A DNA stretch of 64,000 nt from Edaphochlamys debaryana (lineage: Eukaryota; Chlorophyta; Chlorophyceae; Chlamydomonadales): the NCBI GenBank assembly GCA_016858145.1, contig JAEHOE010000139.1:1-64000 (forward strand), in the 5' to 3' direction. The position numbers were made by a program, and so were the translations under genes. Under the pieces are notes generated by a model. That model saw only the letters and a program-made list of their open reading frames with translations, did no database searches and was not told the DNA's origin. This document shows, piece after piece, positions 25,078 to 37,400 of this stretch. The number at the start of each line of letters is the position of its first letter. Within the stretch, counting starts at the first letter, position 1.

Positions 25078-27456
25078 ATGCTCGCCAGCCGACCATGCAC
25101 TCGCGTGCCCTGCACGCGGGCCGCTCGCAACACCACCGTTAGCGTCATGGCCGTTCACAACAGCTCTAGCAGCCAACCGACGGCGGAGGCGCCTGCACTC
25201 TCGCGCCGTGCCATGGGGACTGCATTCCTCGGTGCTGCGGTTGCCCTGACGCTACCAGCGGGGAGTGCTCAAGCCAAGTGAGATCTGACCACACGCGGAC
25301 AAATGCCTGTCACCTGCGGGTTGCGCTTCGGGCCCGACCCTGACCACACATGCCGGCCATGATCCCCTGGTGCTGCGCAGCCTGCCCGAAGTAACCTTCA
25401 AGAAGGACCTGAAGAAGCGGAAAATCCCCGAGGAGGACTACGTGGAGCTCCGTGAGTGTGGTCCTCGGGGGGTAGGGCACGGGTGGGCAGGGGGCTGTGG
25501 CTGCAAGTTCCCGTCCTTACAACAAGCACCGAATCCACAGCCCGGCGGCGGCCTGCGTGGGGGTACACATGCCTCCGCCGCGCTGTAAGTTTTTGGCTCG
25601 TGGTAGGCCGGTTTGCAAACTAGGCAGCGACTCGCAATGAACAGTTGACGCCGCTCCCCGTGAGCCCGCCCCCCGTCCCCATGTCATCGTTCCCTCTCTC
25701 CTAGCCTCCCATTCCCCCTACACACCCCCACTCACTCACCCAACCCATCCTGCCCACACTCCCAACCCCCCTGCCCCCCCCTCTCCCCCCAGCCGCCAAC
25801 GGCCTGCGTGTGTACGACCTGAACGAGGGCAGCGGGCCCGCCATCAAGGCAGGGGACCGCATCATTGTGGGTGGGGGCGGAGGGTGGGGTTGCGGTGCTG
25901 GGTGTGGGTGGGGTCTGGGGTGTGTGTCATGGGGCAGGCAGCCAGGTCACGGGGCAGGGGACCGTATCGTTGTGGGCGGTGTGATGAGGATGGAAGCGAG
26001 GAGGGGCAGTTGCTCGCCCGGGGCAGTCATTAACGCCAGCTGGAGCCGACAAGGCCACGGCGTGGACAGGCGCCGGATTGGGTGGTCCCGCCATCGGCGG
26101 GGCACTGCATGCCGAGGATCGCTTCCGGGCAGCGCTGGGGTGGCTCAGCGTGCTTAGGGGGCTTAGGGCCGCGTGTCTGTGGCGATATAAGGCCACGAGG
26201 CGTGTGCGGCTGATTGGGCTGTGTGTTCAGGGCTGCTCGTGTTTAAGGGATGGGGATGCTGTGGGGGGGAATGGGTCGTGCGAGCCTAGGGACGGGGGCT
26301 GGGCGGGGGGCCTCGAGGCTGAACGCGGTGGGGGAGAGACGAGGCCAGGCTATCCGGTTTGGAGCCGGAGCCAATGGGGTGGGCTCTCGGCATGCTGCCA
26401 CGGTACCGGTTCTGCCACTGCCCCTGTCCGTCCATGAAGCGGCTCTTGCTGACTTGCACTCTCCCCAACATCGCCGCGCTTACACGCCCCTCCCCCTCCC
26501 CCTCCCACTCCCCCAGGTCCACTTTGACTGCATGTACCGGGGCCTGGACGTGGTGTCCTCCCGGTCCTCGCGCCTGCTGGGCGGCAACCGGACGATCTCC
26601 GAGGTGGGCCTGCCTGGGCCCGGGCTGGACCTGGGTCGGGGCCGGGGCAGGGATGAGGCCGGGGCGAGGGGCGGAGGGGGAGTGCGTTTTGCGCGCGGTT
26701 AAGCCTTAGGCAGGCCGTGGTCCAGCCGGGCCTGAACCCGCGCCGGCCCTGCTGGTCTCCACCGGCACGCTGCACCCGGGCTGCTGAGTCAGCCATAACA
26801 TGAGCCCTACACGGTCATCGGCCGCTACTCCACTGTCTCGGCCTTCGCTCCCCCTCCCTCTTTGACCCTTTCCCCCTCTCCCCTCCCTCCTAACCCCACC
26901 CCAGCCCTACGAGTTCATCGTGGGCGAGCCCGTCTATGCCGCCTCCATCCCCAACTTCGGCGAGAACGCCAACGGCATGTACGCGGGCGGCAGCGGGCCC
27001 AAGCCGCCGCAGGCGCTGTCGCTGTCGGCGGTCGGCATGAAGCGGGGCGGGCGGGTGAGGAGGGGGGAGGGGGGGGGAGGCCGGGGGGAGGGTAAGATGG
27101 TAAAGGAGGCTGGGGGACCGGGAGGACTGAGGAGGGGCGAGGGGCTGGCGGCCGGCGTGGTGCGAGAGGCCAGGGAGGGGAGGCGTACGGGCAGGGCTGA
27201 TCGATGGGTCGAAAGCAAATACCGGTACGGCATCGGCCGGTCTGAGGACGGCGCGGTGTTTGGGCTTTATTATTCTGGTTCACAACGACGCCTGACGATG
27301 TGCTTCAACCCCCCTTATCCCCCCCCCCATCCCCCCCAGCGCTCCATCCTGGTGGACAAGGCCGAGCTGGGCTACCCCAAGGGCGTCAACGAGCTGCCCG
27401 CGGGAGAGAAGTTTGAGCTCAAGATCGAGGTGCTGTCCATCGCCTCCTCCAAGTAG
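25078..27456 (+). CDS. FKBP-type PPIase-like protein, thylakoid lumen targeted
   Basis: Six exons join in phase to 232 residues: 25,078-25,277; 25,381-25,451; 25,793-25,866; 26,517-26,603; 26,905-27,054; 27,340-27,456. The first about 66 residues look like a bipartite plastid/lumen signal: a Ser/Arg/Thr-rich transit part, then a twin-arginine signal (SRRAMGTAFLGAAVALTLP) ending with SAQA, which suggests Tat export to the thylakoid lumen. The rest is an FKBP fold: GLRVYDLNEGSGPAIKAGD, VHFDCMYRGLDVVSS, GMKRGG and LGYPKGVNELPAG...LKIEVLSI. The segment that normally carries the V-I...W part of the FKBP active site is replaced by a longer loop (EPVYAASIPNFGENANGMY). The usual F-D pair is also absent. 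I therefore expect weak or no prolyl isomerase activity. It resembles plant lumenal FKBP16/17/18 proteins, but I cannot assign a member. Confidence 0.85.
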
Positions 27457-28587
27457 AGCTTGAGCGCATGGGGCTTGAGCGCAGGGGCCTGAAAGCCTCT
27501 TTGATGGGGGCCCCGGGTGGCAGGTTACCATGGGTTGTGAGAGCCGCCATGGCCTGATGGAAGGCAGCCAGAGCGGTGCGAAGTGGGAGCCAGAGGCAGG
27601 TGGATGGCCCTTGGTTTGGGATGGAGGCTCGCAGGTCGGCTTTGCCTCCCAAGTTGAGCGACACGTTGTGTGCGAGCTGCGAGCCTGGGCAAGCGAGCGG
27701 GGCACAATGTCGGTTGCGATTGACATGTACTTTGACTTGTTGTGTGGCTGTTGACTTTGTGTAAGGCTGAAGGCACACGCAGCATTGAGCTGGGGCTGTG
27801 CTGATTGCGGGGGGAAAGGGTCAGGGTCAAGGGTTTGGATCGGCATTTTTATTGGGCGGATGAAGTGCCGGCCCTCAGGCTTGCGGTGGCTAGCTATGTG
27901 GAGGAGAATGTCTCAACGGCGGTGAACGCAACTCGGACAAAGGGGCGGGGCCCCCGCCGCGGGGGGCGCAAACTGCTGCGGACGTCGGAACCCGCGCGTG
28001 AAGCGCCATACTACGGTGCCCTGCTGTGCAGCATAGCGGCTTTTGCATGGGGTTAGGCCAGCCGGTCGTGTTTTGACGCGTTTGCGATCACGTTGCGCCT
28101 GGCCATGTTAACTCCTGTTCAGGAAGGCCCGACACCGAGACTCGTGAACGGCCCGTGCCCTGGCCAAGGCTGGTCAGGGGCCGACGATGTGGACGTCTGT
28201 GAAGCAGCGTTCGGCGGGACAGCAGTGCGACAGTGCGGGGAAACAGGCTGCTGCGATTGCTCAAATGACAGGGAAGGCGGGGGTTCTGTGCTAGCAGGGG
28301 CCTCGCAGCGTGGGGAAGGCGGGGGCAAGGTACTACATCGCGTGCCTGGGCGACCGACACGCCAACACCCGTCGAGCACACGCAGTTGAATACTTGTGTA
28401 TGAACAGCGACCAGCCGATGCACATTATTTTGCTGCGCCTGTTACTTGTATATCGAATTTGCGCCCGTGACATGCGACCTGCTGAAGCCTGCTTAGCAAT
28501 ATAGGATTGGGTTCAATTGCCTACTAGTGGACTACGGCTTACTTCTCAAGAAGCTGCGGCCTCGGCGGCGAGCAGCCGTGAGCGTGG
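27457..28587. other. 3' region of the FKBP gene and intergenic sequence
   Basis: A TGTAA at 27,760-27,764, about 305 bp after the stop, fits the polyadenylation signal of chlorophycean algae. The remainder up to 28,587 holds no exon I can support. Confidence 0.5.
27760..27764 (+). terminator. Candidate poly(A) signal TGTAA for the FKBP gene
   Basis: TGTAA is the usual polyadenylation motif in Chlamydomonas-type algae. Its position in the presumed 3' UTR supports the assignment, but no transcript evidence is available. Confidence 0.5.
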
Positions 28588-31500
28588 ATGGCGACGTCGA
28601 GCTCATCCTCCTGGGGCGCAGCTATTGCTGGACGCGTCGACCCAGCAAAACTGACTGCACGAAAAAGAGGTACAGCTGCTGGGCTTATCCATCGGGGACT
28701 TTTCGCTTGGGTGGAACGCGGTCCGCAGCGTGCAGACATCTCCGCTCACCGTCTTCGCTCCCCCTGTGCCCAATCATAGGTATCAGGCTATGTGTACTCG
28801 TCAGCGAGTCGCAGGCGTGTAAATTCTCTTGGAGGTGCGTGCAACCCCCGCGCCCGTTCGGCTCGACGGGCCCACCTTCCCGAACGGAGGTACTCCTGCG
28901 TCTGACCCGCAGCACGCATGCCAACCCCCTTCAACCCCAAACCCCCTGCCCCATCCACTTCCACCCCGGATAGGTTCATGAAGGCCTTCCTCAACCCCGC
29001 CCTGGACGAGGTGCACCTGGTCACTGCCATACACGTGAGGGAACCCCGCACAGGAAGGGGGCCGGGGGCAGGAGGAGGGGCAGGAAACCGGGCTTGGGAA
29101 GGGGAGAGTTCGAGAAGGAAAGAGCCTCAGTCTGACACCGCGTGGAGTTATACGACCCACCATCCGCCCCCGCACCCCTTTCACCCCCCATCCGTCCCTC
29201 CCCCCCCCCCGCCCGTCTGTCCCGAGCTCAGACCGACGAGGGCCGCATCCCCGCGCTGTCCCGGCAGCGGGAGCTGCTGGAGCCGGGGCTGGCGGACAAC
29301 GTGCACCACCACGTGGGTCCTGGGGGGAGAGGGGCAGGGAGGGAGGAGGGGGGCAGAAGAGGGGTTGAGGACCGTGAGGGGGGCGAGGCGGGTTCTGGGG
29401 AGGGGTTTTGGCGAGGGTGGATGGGTGGATGGAGATGGGGCGTCCTGGAGAGGTCGCGTTGGCTGTGGCGGGGCAGCGTGCGTTGCCGCTGGGGGGGCCG
29501 AACTCCCGCCCCCCCGCCCCTCCCCCCTGTCCCCCAAAACAGATTGTTCCCAAGGAGGATGAGTACACGCTGTACGAGTCCCTGGGGCGCCACGTGGCCA
29601 CTGCCGTACGGCCGCATCTCATATTCATGTCCTCAACGGCGCTGTGTGAGCATGCATTGGGGGAGGGGTCTAGGGAGGGAGGGGGTCCTGGTGAGCCTCT
29701 TACTCTGGGGCGGCGGCCACGTCTAGACCGTCAGGTTTGGGTGCCGCCGGTCGGGTCCGCATTTGGCGTCAAGGGGGGCAGGGGAGTGAGGGCGGGTAGG
29801 GCCCCGGGGCCGCGGTCTCTTGGTCGGTCGGTCGGTCAGTCGGTCAATCCTCCCGAAGGTTCCGTAGCTGGCTCTCAACCCTCTGCCCCCCCTCGCGCCG
29901 CGCCCTCTGACTCTGCCTGCCGTGCGCCCCACACTCGCAGGCACCAACCCCCCGCCGCCCCCCTCCTCCGTCCTCGGCCTCATCCGCTCCTCCTCCGCGT
30001 CAGGTGCGACGCCTCCCCCCGCCGCCTCCCCGCTTCCCCTCCCTTCCCAGACCTGTCCTCGAAGTACATTGTAGCTCCCCCGCCTCGTGTTCCCGAAGTG
30101 CTCTCCCCCAACTTCCCCTACCCTCGATTTCCGCCCTGCAACGCATCAGGCGCTGCGCCCGGCGGCGGTGGCCCAGGGGCGGGCCTGGGCGGCGGCGGCG
30201 GCTCGGGCCTGAGCGGCCTGTCCGGGGTGCTGGGGGCGTCCTCCGTGGCCCTCAAGATCCTGCCCGAGCTGGTGAGGGGCAGGGGGGAGGAGGAAGGGGC
30301 GCCGGGGGGGGGAGGAGGGACGGGGGAGGTGAGCGGGAAAGGGACCGGGGGGGCTGAGGGGGAGGGGGAGCTGGGGTAGGGAGGGGGGTGGATGTCCTCG
30401 GTTGTCCTCACGATCCTGCCGGAGCTGGTGAGGAGACTTGAGGGATGGAACTGAGGAGGGGAGGTCTTGGGATGATGGATGTTGGGGGCATGGGCATGCG
30501 TGGGTGGGTGAGGGCTGTTTAGGGGGGGGGGGGTGATGTGGGGCAGAGGGAGGAAGAGGGAGGAGGAGGGGGAACGGGAAGGGGCTTGACACCTCGAGGG
30601 CTTGTGTGGGTTGGCAACCAGGTGGAAAGGGACCAGACGCTCGGCCGCTGCCGACCAACACGGGACTTGGACGCGTGTGTCCCACCGCTTCCAACCGCCC
30701 CTTGACCGCCTTCCAACCGCCTCCCCCCCCCTCCCCCAGCGCTGCGCCCCCGTGCTCCTGGCCAAGTACAACAGCAAGGGCGGCTGGCTGGCAGCGGCCA
30801 TGCAGGTGTGTGCTTGGGGGAGGCGGGGGAGGGAGCGGAGGGAGAAGGGGTCTTGGACCTGGACGAGCATGGGGGCCTGTGATGCCGCCTCATCCCACCC
30901 GCCGTAACCCACCATCTCCCCATCTCCCAATCTCCCCATCCCCCCACCTCCCCCTTCCCCTCCCCCAGTCCGCCTCCGCCGGCCAGGCCTCCTGGCTCTC
31001 GGGGGGCGCCTCCTTGGCCTCCACCGGCCGCCCGGGCTCCTCGGGCGGGGGCATGGGCATGGGCTCATCGATGTTGGATGGGGCGGGGGAGGGGCTGGGC
31101 TCGGAGCGCACATCGCCCCAGTTCGGCCGCATCAGCGCGGACCGCCCCTCGCCGCAGTTTGGCCGCGGCAGTGGCGGCACGCCCCCCGCCGCCCCCGCCT
31201 CCCTCGCCGGGGCGCTCAACGGCGGCCCCAGCTCGGGCAGCCTGCTCAGCGGCATGGGCGCCAGCACAGGTGCGGGGGAGGGGCGCGGGTATCGCCTTTG
31301 TGACATGCGTGCGTGTGGGGTGGGTGCGGGGGGGGGGCACGGACAGGTGCTGGGGTGACAGTCGTGCGTAGTTAGCGGGAGCCAGGCCGCGGAGGGAGGG
31401 AGCCGGCCCCGGGACCTGGGACCCCGCCGCACTTGCAGGTTGGCCCTGGCCCAAGCTGAGGCAGTGCCCCTTCCCCTTCCCCTCCCCTTACCCCCCCGTC

Positions 31501-32744
31501 CCCCTCTCAGGCAGCCTGGCCGGCACGGGCCGCTCCAGCCGCTCCCTGTCCGCCCCCGACCGCGGCGCCTCCACGCCCATGCGCCTCATGGTGGACCTGC
31601 ACGCCAACAGCCGGGCGGTGCTGGACTGGCTGTTCGAGTGAGGGGGGCGGGGCGGGGGGGAACAGGGGGGAGGGAGGTGTGTACGCCCATGTGCCCAGCG
31701 TTGCGGGGATCACCCGGAAGGAAAGTCCCGCAGCTCAGCTGCAAGATCCCCCCTCCCCCTTGCCCCCCGCCCCCCAAAAGGCACTTCTCCACGGATCGGG
31801 ACCACCTGGTGCTCACCGTCAGCCAGGTGGGGGGTGGGGGGGGTGGGGGGTGGGGAGGGATAAACCCGGGGGAGACACGTGTGTGTTTCGGCACGGGGGG
31901 TGGGGGGCAGGATCGGAACCACCTGGTGCTCACCGTCAGCCAGGAGGGTGGGTGGGGTGGGTGGGGTGGGGGGGCGGAGAGAAGGTTGGGGGCGGAGAAG
32001 GGAGCAGGTGGGGCGAGTGCGGCGATAGGGGGGAGGGAGAGTTCCCATCTAACGCGCTCGGTCCCTACCATGCAGGTCTTAGACCCACCTCACCCTCCTC
32101 TCGATCCCTCTCTAACTCCCCCCACCCCCGCCCCCCCAGGCCTACGACGAGAAGAACAACGTGCGCCCCGCCGCCACCCGGCTGCTGACGGCCTTCGGGG
32201 TGCAGGCGGCCGTCAACGGAGTGCACAGCAGCGAGCGGACGCTGCTGGCGGGTGAGGGGGGGGGAGGAGGGCAGAGAGTGGGGAAGGGAGTGGGGAAGGG
32301 AGGGGGGAAGGGAGGGGGGAAGGGAGGGGGGAGGGAGGGGAATCCCTAAACCCCCAAACCCGTCTGCCCTTACCGGCCCTTTCCTCTCGCCCCAGGCCAC
32401 TCCTCCAAGGCCCTCCCGGGCGCAGTGGCGGACGCCTCGCCGGACCTCCTGGTGCTGCAGGTGTGTGCGGGGGTGGCGGTTGGGGTTGGGGGTTGGGGGG
32501 TAACCCGCCATTCGCTGTGCCTGTGCTGTTACTGCTGGGTACCGTGCCTGTGCTGTGCCCACCGGTAGGCATGCTGCGTGCCGTGCCATGCTGTGTAAAG
32601 TGCGCCTCAGCCCCCTCCCCCCCCCAAACACCCCCCCCCCAGACCCCCCGCTGCAAGGGCATCCCCGCCTCCATGCAGGAGCTGCTCTACGGCGCCAAGA
32701 CCTCCTTCCTCATATGGCCGCCGGACTACGACCCGGCACACTGA
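28588..32744 (+). CDS. UspA-like two-domain protein with an apparent frameshift in exon 1
   Basis: Thirteen exons: 28,588-28,779; 28,974-29,034; 29,232-29,312; 29,543-29,645; 29,941-30,003; 30,051-30,271; 30,740-30,805; 30,969-31,269; 31,511-31,637; 31,781-31,826; 32,140-32,251; 32,396-32,460; 32,643-32,744. If one base is removed in the A5 run near 28,665-28,669, exon 1 reads on from MATSSSSSWGAAIAGR into VQLLGLSIGDFSLGWNAVRS, every junction is in phase, and the protein is 512 residues. As written, the frame breaks there. Two similar alpha/beta halves are visible. The first has DEVHLVTAIH and HLIFMSSTALC...SSKYIVAPP; the second has RLMVDLHANSRAVLDWLFE, HLVLTVSQAYDEK and PDLLVLQTPRCKG...SFLIWPP. 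A long Ser/Gly-rich spacer separates them. The pattern resembles tandem universal-stress-protein domains, but this is a fold-level guess and no nucleotide-binding motif is clear. The last exon ends 89 bp before a TGTAA. Confidence 0.6.
31911..31950 (+). repeat. Decayed duplicate of an exon end inside the next intron
   Basis: About 40 bp (GATCGGAACCACCTGGTGCT...) copy the end of the exon at 31,795-31,830 with one base change. The splice donor CAG|GTGGG of the true exon is CAGGAGGG in the copy, so it cannot be used the same way. Confidence 0.8.
32250..32342 (+). repeat. GGGGAAGGGA purine repeat in an intron
   Basis: A run of GGGGAAGGGA / GGGGGGAAGGG units of about 90 bp on the + strand, located in the intron after 32,251. 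It could form triplex or quadruplex DNA; no function can be read from sequence. Confidence 0.75.
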
Positions 32745-32832
32745 GGGGCCGACAGAGGCGTAGAGCGGGCAGCCGGCAGCGAGCCGCGGCAACGACCGCC
32801 CTCGAAATGAGCGGATAGAGGCGACGGGGGGA

Positions 32833-32837
32833 TGTAA
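32833..32837 (+). terminator. Candidate poly(A) signal TGTAA for the UspA-like gene
   Basis: TGTAA lies 89 bp after the stop codon, a typical position for this motif in volvocine genes. Confidence 0.55.
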
Positions 32838-34230
32838 TCGGGTGGGGGATGGAGCGCCTCCATAGGAGAACGGCCCCGGACTAGCCGGATAGGAGGGGTG
32901 GCACCCGGTGGGGCGCCATGGGGCTGGGGTCGATGGGGGGGGGGCGGGGGGGCGGGTAACCCAAGTGCTGGGGGGCCCTGCTGCCGGGTTTGAGGGCCTG
33001 GGGCCCGGGCCCCAGCTGTAGCTTGGTCGGCTTCAGGCCGCTAGAGCTGAGCGGATCGATGGTATCGGATCGGTGGTACATACATACGGGGATTGCGTAC
33101 GTGGTGTGGGATTCATGTGTGTGGGATTGATGATGAGGCTGTGTGGGTGACCGGAAGAATTTGCCCTAGCAGCTCACGAGCGGCTTCGCGCCACACGCCC
33201 GCACCCGACGCCCCTGCCTGACGCTAGCTTGCTTGGCTCCCTGAAACCGTAATGCGGCTTCATGTGATTACTACCTGCTATTGCTATATAGGTGGGCGAC
33301 GTGGCCTGAACGGTAGTCGAAAAGGGGATAACCCCGGCGTGTGAGCGCTTGCGCCTCTGTCTGTACTTACCTGGCGTGTGAGCGCGTGCGCCTCTGTTTG
33401 TCTGTAGTTAGCGGGTCCGGGAATGGGATTATTGCTGGGTAGTATGCTGGTTGGGCTGGCGCGAACACGGACGCAGGAGATTCATGCCGTACCTGTGAAC
33501 GAGGTGATGGGGGCGGGGGACGGGCGACGGGCGGAGGACGGCGCGCTGCGGGGCTCAGCACGCACAGGATGGTTGAAGGAGGTTGGACAGGATTGATTTG
33601 ACTGTGCCCGCCGCGCATCACATGTAACGAAGACATGGATGACACATGCAACACGATGTGCCTCTCCCACCCTGTTCAAAATGCTCCATTACCGATACGA
33701 GCCTGGAATACCGCTCTCTCTTGCCAAGAGAGCACGACGCTGCGATGTGGTGCGCGGAACGGACCGTCTTCGTTTTGCGACACTGCTCTATCTGGGGGCA
33801 CGTTCTGCCGGCTACCATCATGCCATGACGAAGAGGCGGAAGGCATTTAAGATTAGACTGGGGCTGGGGCTGGGTTATGTTACCCACGGGGGGACGTATG
33901 GTCAGTGGGGGTGCCATGCATGCGGACCGGCACCGCCCCGGTGTTCCCTCGCTGCACTCGCTCCCCTGTCCCGGACCGGCTTGCCCCTCCTTGCTCCCGC
34001 GCCCCACGTGCCGAGGCACCTGGCGTGCACACGGATTGGACGTGGCCCAGCAGGAGGCGGTGCACGGTGTGATTTGGAGGTTGAGCAGCTGCCAGCACGG
34101 CACAAAGTAGCATTGCTTGCATCAGCCCCTGGAGACCGCCTGGAGTGGGATGAGGGGGCGGCGGGGTCATGACTGGGGCGTCGGTGACCCCGGGGTCACG
34201 CGTGCGGGAGCGTGACACGGCGTGGCGGGA

Positions 34231-34262
34231 GGCAGAACGTGCAACCAACCGCACGTTCTGCC
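34231..34262. repeat. Perfect 12-bp stem, 8-nt loop hairpin
   Basis: GGCAGAACGTGC and GCACGTTCTGCC are exact inverted copies around the loop AACCAACC. It sits about 210 bp upstream of the protease start codon. Confidence 0.85.
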
Positions 34263-34474
34263 GCCCGACGTCCATTTCTTGGTTGCTCTGTTTTACTTAC
34301 TAGCAGCAGTGGTTCTCAGTATCCATAGCGGTGGTTGCTTGAGCACTCTGCCACGCTTGGTTGGCGGACATCCGCCGGCCTACATTTAGGAGCCCCACTG
34401 TTTCCCCTCATACGTAGCTGTACTCTTGCGAATGCTATACCGCCCTCGCTAGAGAGGGACGGGGGCAGAAGTGC

Positions 34475-37400
34475 ATGATGATGAGTCGCGAACCACCAAC
34501 CTTGAGGCTAATCAGCATCGTGGCCATTCTATCCATTTTGGGCGCTGAAAGCAACTCAGGTACGCGTCCATTCAGGCAGGTTACGCGGCTTCGTGTGTGT
34601 TCTGATTGTTTGATTGCATACGTGCGTGGCGCGACGAGGGCAACAGACACACGGGGCTCATCACAAACAGTGGGAATTGGGGGCAGGACGAAAGGGCGGC
34701 CCGACCCCCTACGACCCGTCGGTGGCTGGGGGCCACCAACCGAGGCCGGGCCCCAATATATAGGGCCTAGGGCGAGACTGCGGAGGCAGGCACCGGAGCC
34801 GGAGTGCGAAACGTGCTATGGTCGATGCGCTTTGTGCCATAACTCCTGGCATGAGATGAGGCAAGCTTGGGGCAGGGTCAGGGGGCCGCCTCGCCCCATA
34901 GCAGAAGGTAGGGGCAAGTCCCGCGCGCTGACGCAGGGCGGGTGAGCGAGAGCCCCAGCCCGCCTTTGTCTGCAATTGAGCGACGCCCGCACTGGAAGTC
35001 CAGTTTTAGAGCATTCGGGGCGCTGGCGCTGTAAAGGCGTACCTGCAAGCGGGAAAAATGTTCCTTTGGAAGTGGTTGTGGGCCGAGCCGGATATACCAA
35101 ATCCGAAGCACAGCCAAGTGCAGCCAATCCGTTAGAAATAGAAATAGAAATAGAAATAGCTAACGCCGGGTTACCCCTGGCGTGGGTTAAGGAAGGCGGG
35201 TTGGTTAGACCCGCAACCGTGGGGGTGGCTCTGCACCCTTTACAGCCAATCCGTTACAGCATTGCCGGCCCTATGGGAGTGGGTATCCCGGCGGCGTCCT
35301 TGACTCACACGGCCTGTAACCCGACCTCACCACTACTCCCATAGGGCGCCTGGACAAAAAGGTTACGTGGCGGACAACCCTAAACACTAACACCTTTTCT
35401 GCGGCCCCCCAGAGAGTTTCCATGCGGCGGTGGTGGGGTCGCACTGCGTGCGTGCCCCTACCCCGCCTAGCACCCCCCTTACACCCCGCAGAGCATCCCA
35501 TACTGCCACGCCTGAACATTGAGGCCTTGCGCGCGGAGGCGGGAATGCTTCATTGCGGGCTGAACGTTTGCATGATCTGGGGCGGCGGCAATGTTACAAC
35601 CTAGGCCAGACCTTCCTGGCAGGGTTTGGCGGAAACGTTCCAGCCAACTAAGATAGCAACACTCCCTCAAAGGGGTCTGTGCGAAAACCCTTCCTGGCAT
35701 GGGATGTAGGCAAATTTGGGTTAGGGTCAAGGGCGCGCGGCGGCCGGGGGCCGCCTCATTCCTTAGCGCAATGAAGGGGCAGCACCCGCTCAGCGCAGGC
35801 GGAAGGAGCATGGGAAACTAGCTGCCCATGCATGCCCGCCTCCTGCAGCGGTTACAAGTCCCGCTCATCAGGGCGGGTCAGCGAGGGCCCAAGCCAGTCT
35901 TTATATATCAACTGATGGATCATTTAGATCAATCTTTTTAATAATTGGTAACTTCACGCCCGCATTGGAATTTTGCATCTGCCGGCTACCCGTACTGCTC
36001 GCTGGATTAGTTAGATGCGTAATTTGTCGGCTTTGAGTGCCTACCTGCAATGCCAGCGCGCTGCAGCCCTGAATGAAGCCATGCGTGCACCACTCTGATA
36101 TGCATCTACCGGTTACCCGTAATGGCCATGCAGGCAAGAATTGCGAGTCCCAGGAGGGTTGGTGCGAGAGTGGCCTGAGTGAACGCTTCGACTGTGATGG
36201 AGATGACAGAAAGGTAGGCGGCTGGGGCCCGCTTCAGCAGGCTGGCTGGGTGGAAGGGTGGGAAGCTCTTTCAGATACTGCAGACTTGGGTCGTGCGTAC
36301 GTAGCAGCAGAAAACGTGATGTATGTGCATGCTTGCATGCAGGACTTGATATGCTTTGACACGCCTGGCGGCCAGCGTGGCGTGCTGCTCACCAGCAGGG
36401 GCTGCGACATGGCCCAGTCCGGCTGGCCCGATGCAGCACACGACCTCTGCCCCGCCAAGTGGGGCGCAGCGCCGCCTCCGCCTGCACCGTTGCCCGTCCG
36501 TACCTTTGAAGGGGAGCTCCTGTACTACACGACCACCGAGAGTGCTTATTATGCCATGGTGTGAAGGCGCAAGCATCAAAGCTCGAGTTATCTGTCACAG
36601 TTTTGAATATTTTGAACTCCTTGCTTGTAACCTCCTATGATCTCCTTGTCTCTGCAGGACGTCAAGCCCCAGGATGGAGGTGCTCGTCTGTTTATCCTCC
36701 TAGTGGGCAGCCAGCCCGCTGAGGCACGGTTGTGGCTGCGGCGGCGGAACGTTCAGCTGGGTGATGGTGTCAGGGTTACTTGCAGTTACGACGAGCTCAA
36801 CAGGCGGTGCTTGAAGATCCAGGAGCTGGTCAACACGACACCTCACTCCGACTCAGCAGAAACGCCCCGGGTGAGCAGCACGCCGACGCCAGGAGGTACA
36901 TTTTGTTTTGCAAGTGTCGGTAGCCCCGGTTCATGTTGCTAACGACAGGTCAGAAGCGGAGTTGAGCCACTTCTCTCTGGCTCAATCAAGCTCAAATGTG
37001 CTGATGCCGAGCAGCCTCCCATCACAAGCTACAGGGTGCGTACGTGCATATGTGTGTGATGAGCTGTGCGTGTGTCGGCCACGACAAGCCTCTTCCCCCG
37101 CCCTACCATCCACACGTGCGTACCGGATGCTACAGGCGGCAGAAGCCAAGGTTCGAGAGTACAATGAGTACTTCCGCGGATGCTCACATGGGCAGTACGG
37201 GGTCACCCTGCAAGACTGGTCCATATTGGATCTGAGCTGTGACGTGATTACGGATACATGCAGCGCTGCAGCATTTGCTGAGACGAGTCGCCAAACGCTG
37301 TTGCGGCTGCTGGGAAGCAGTACTGCAGCCTCCGGTGCCAGTTTTCAGCCAGGAGGACTCGTTCTCAACTTCTTTCCAAGCAACAGTACGGCGGCCCCGT

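Larger units (their letters stand above)
32745..34474. other. Intergenic interval between the UspA-like gene and the protease gene
   Basis: A TGTAA at 32,833-32,837 is a good poly(A) signal candidate for the gene to the left. A small direct duplication of about 30 bp (GGCGTGTGAGCGC...CTCTG) lies at about 33,336-33,410. A perfect hairpin is listed separately. I see no exon. Confidence 0.55.

Noticed and set aside
28527..28671. Frame with RRRAAVSVDGDVELILLG as a UspA beta-1 strand
   Set aside because: It has no ATG between the upstream in-frame stop and the motif and does not join the downstream exons as well as the ATG frame with one base removed.
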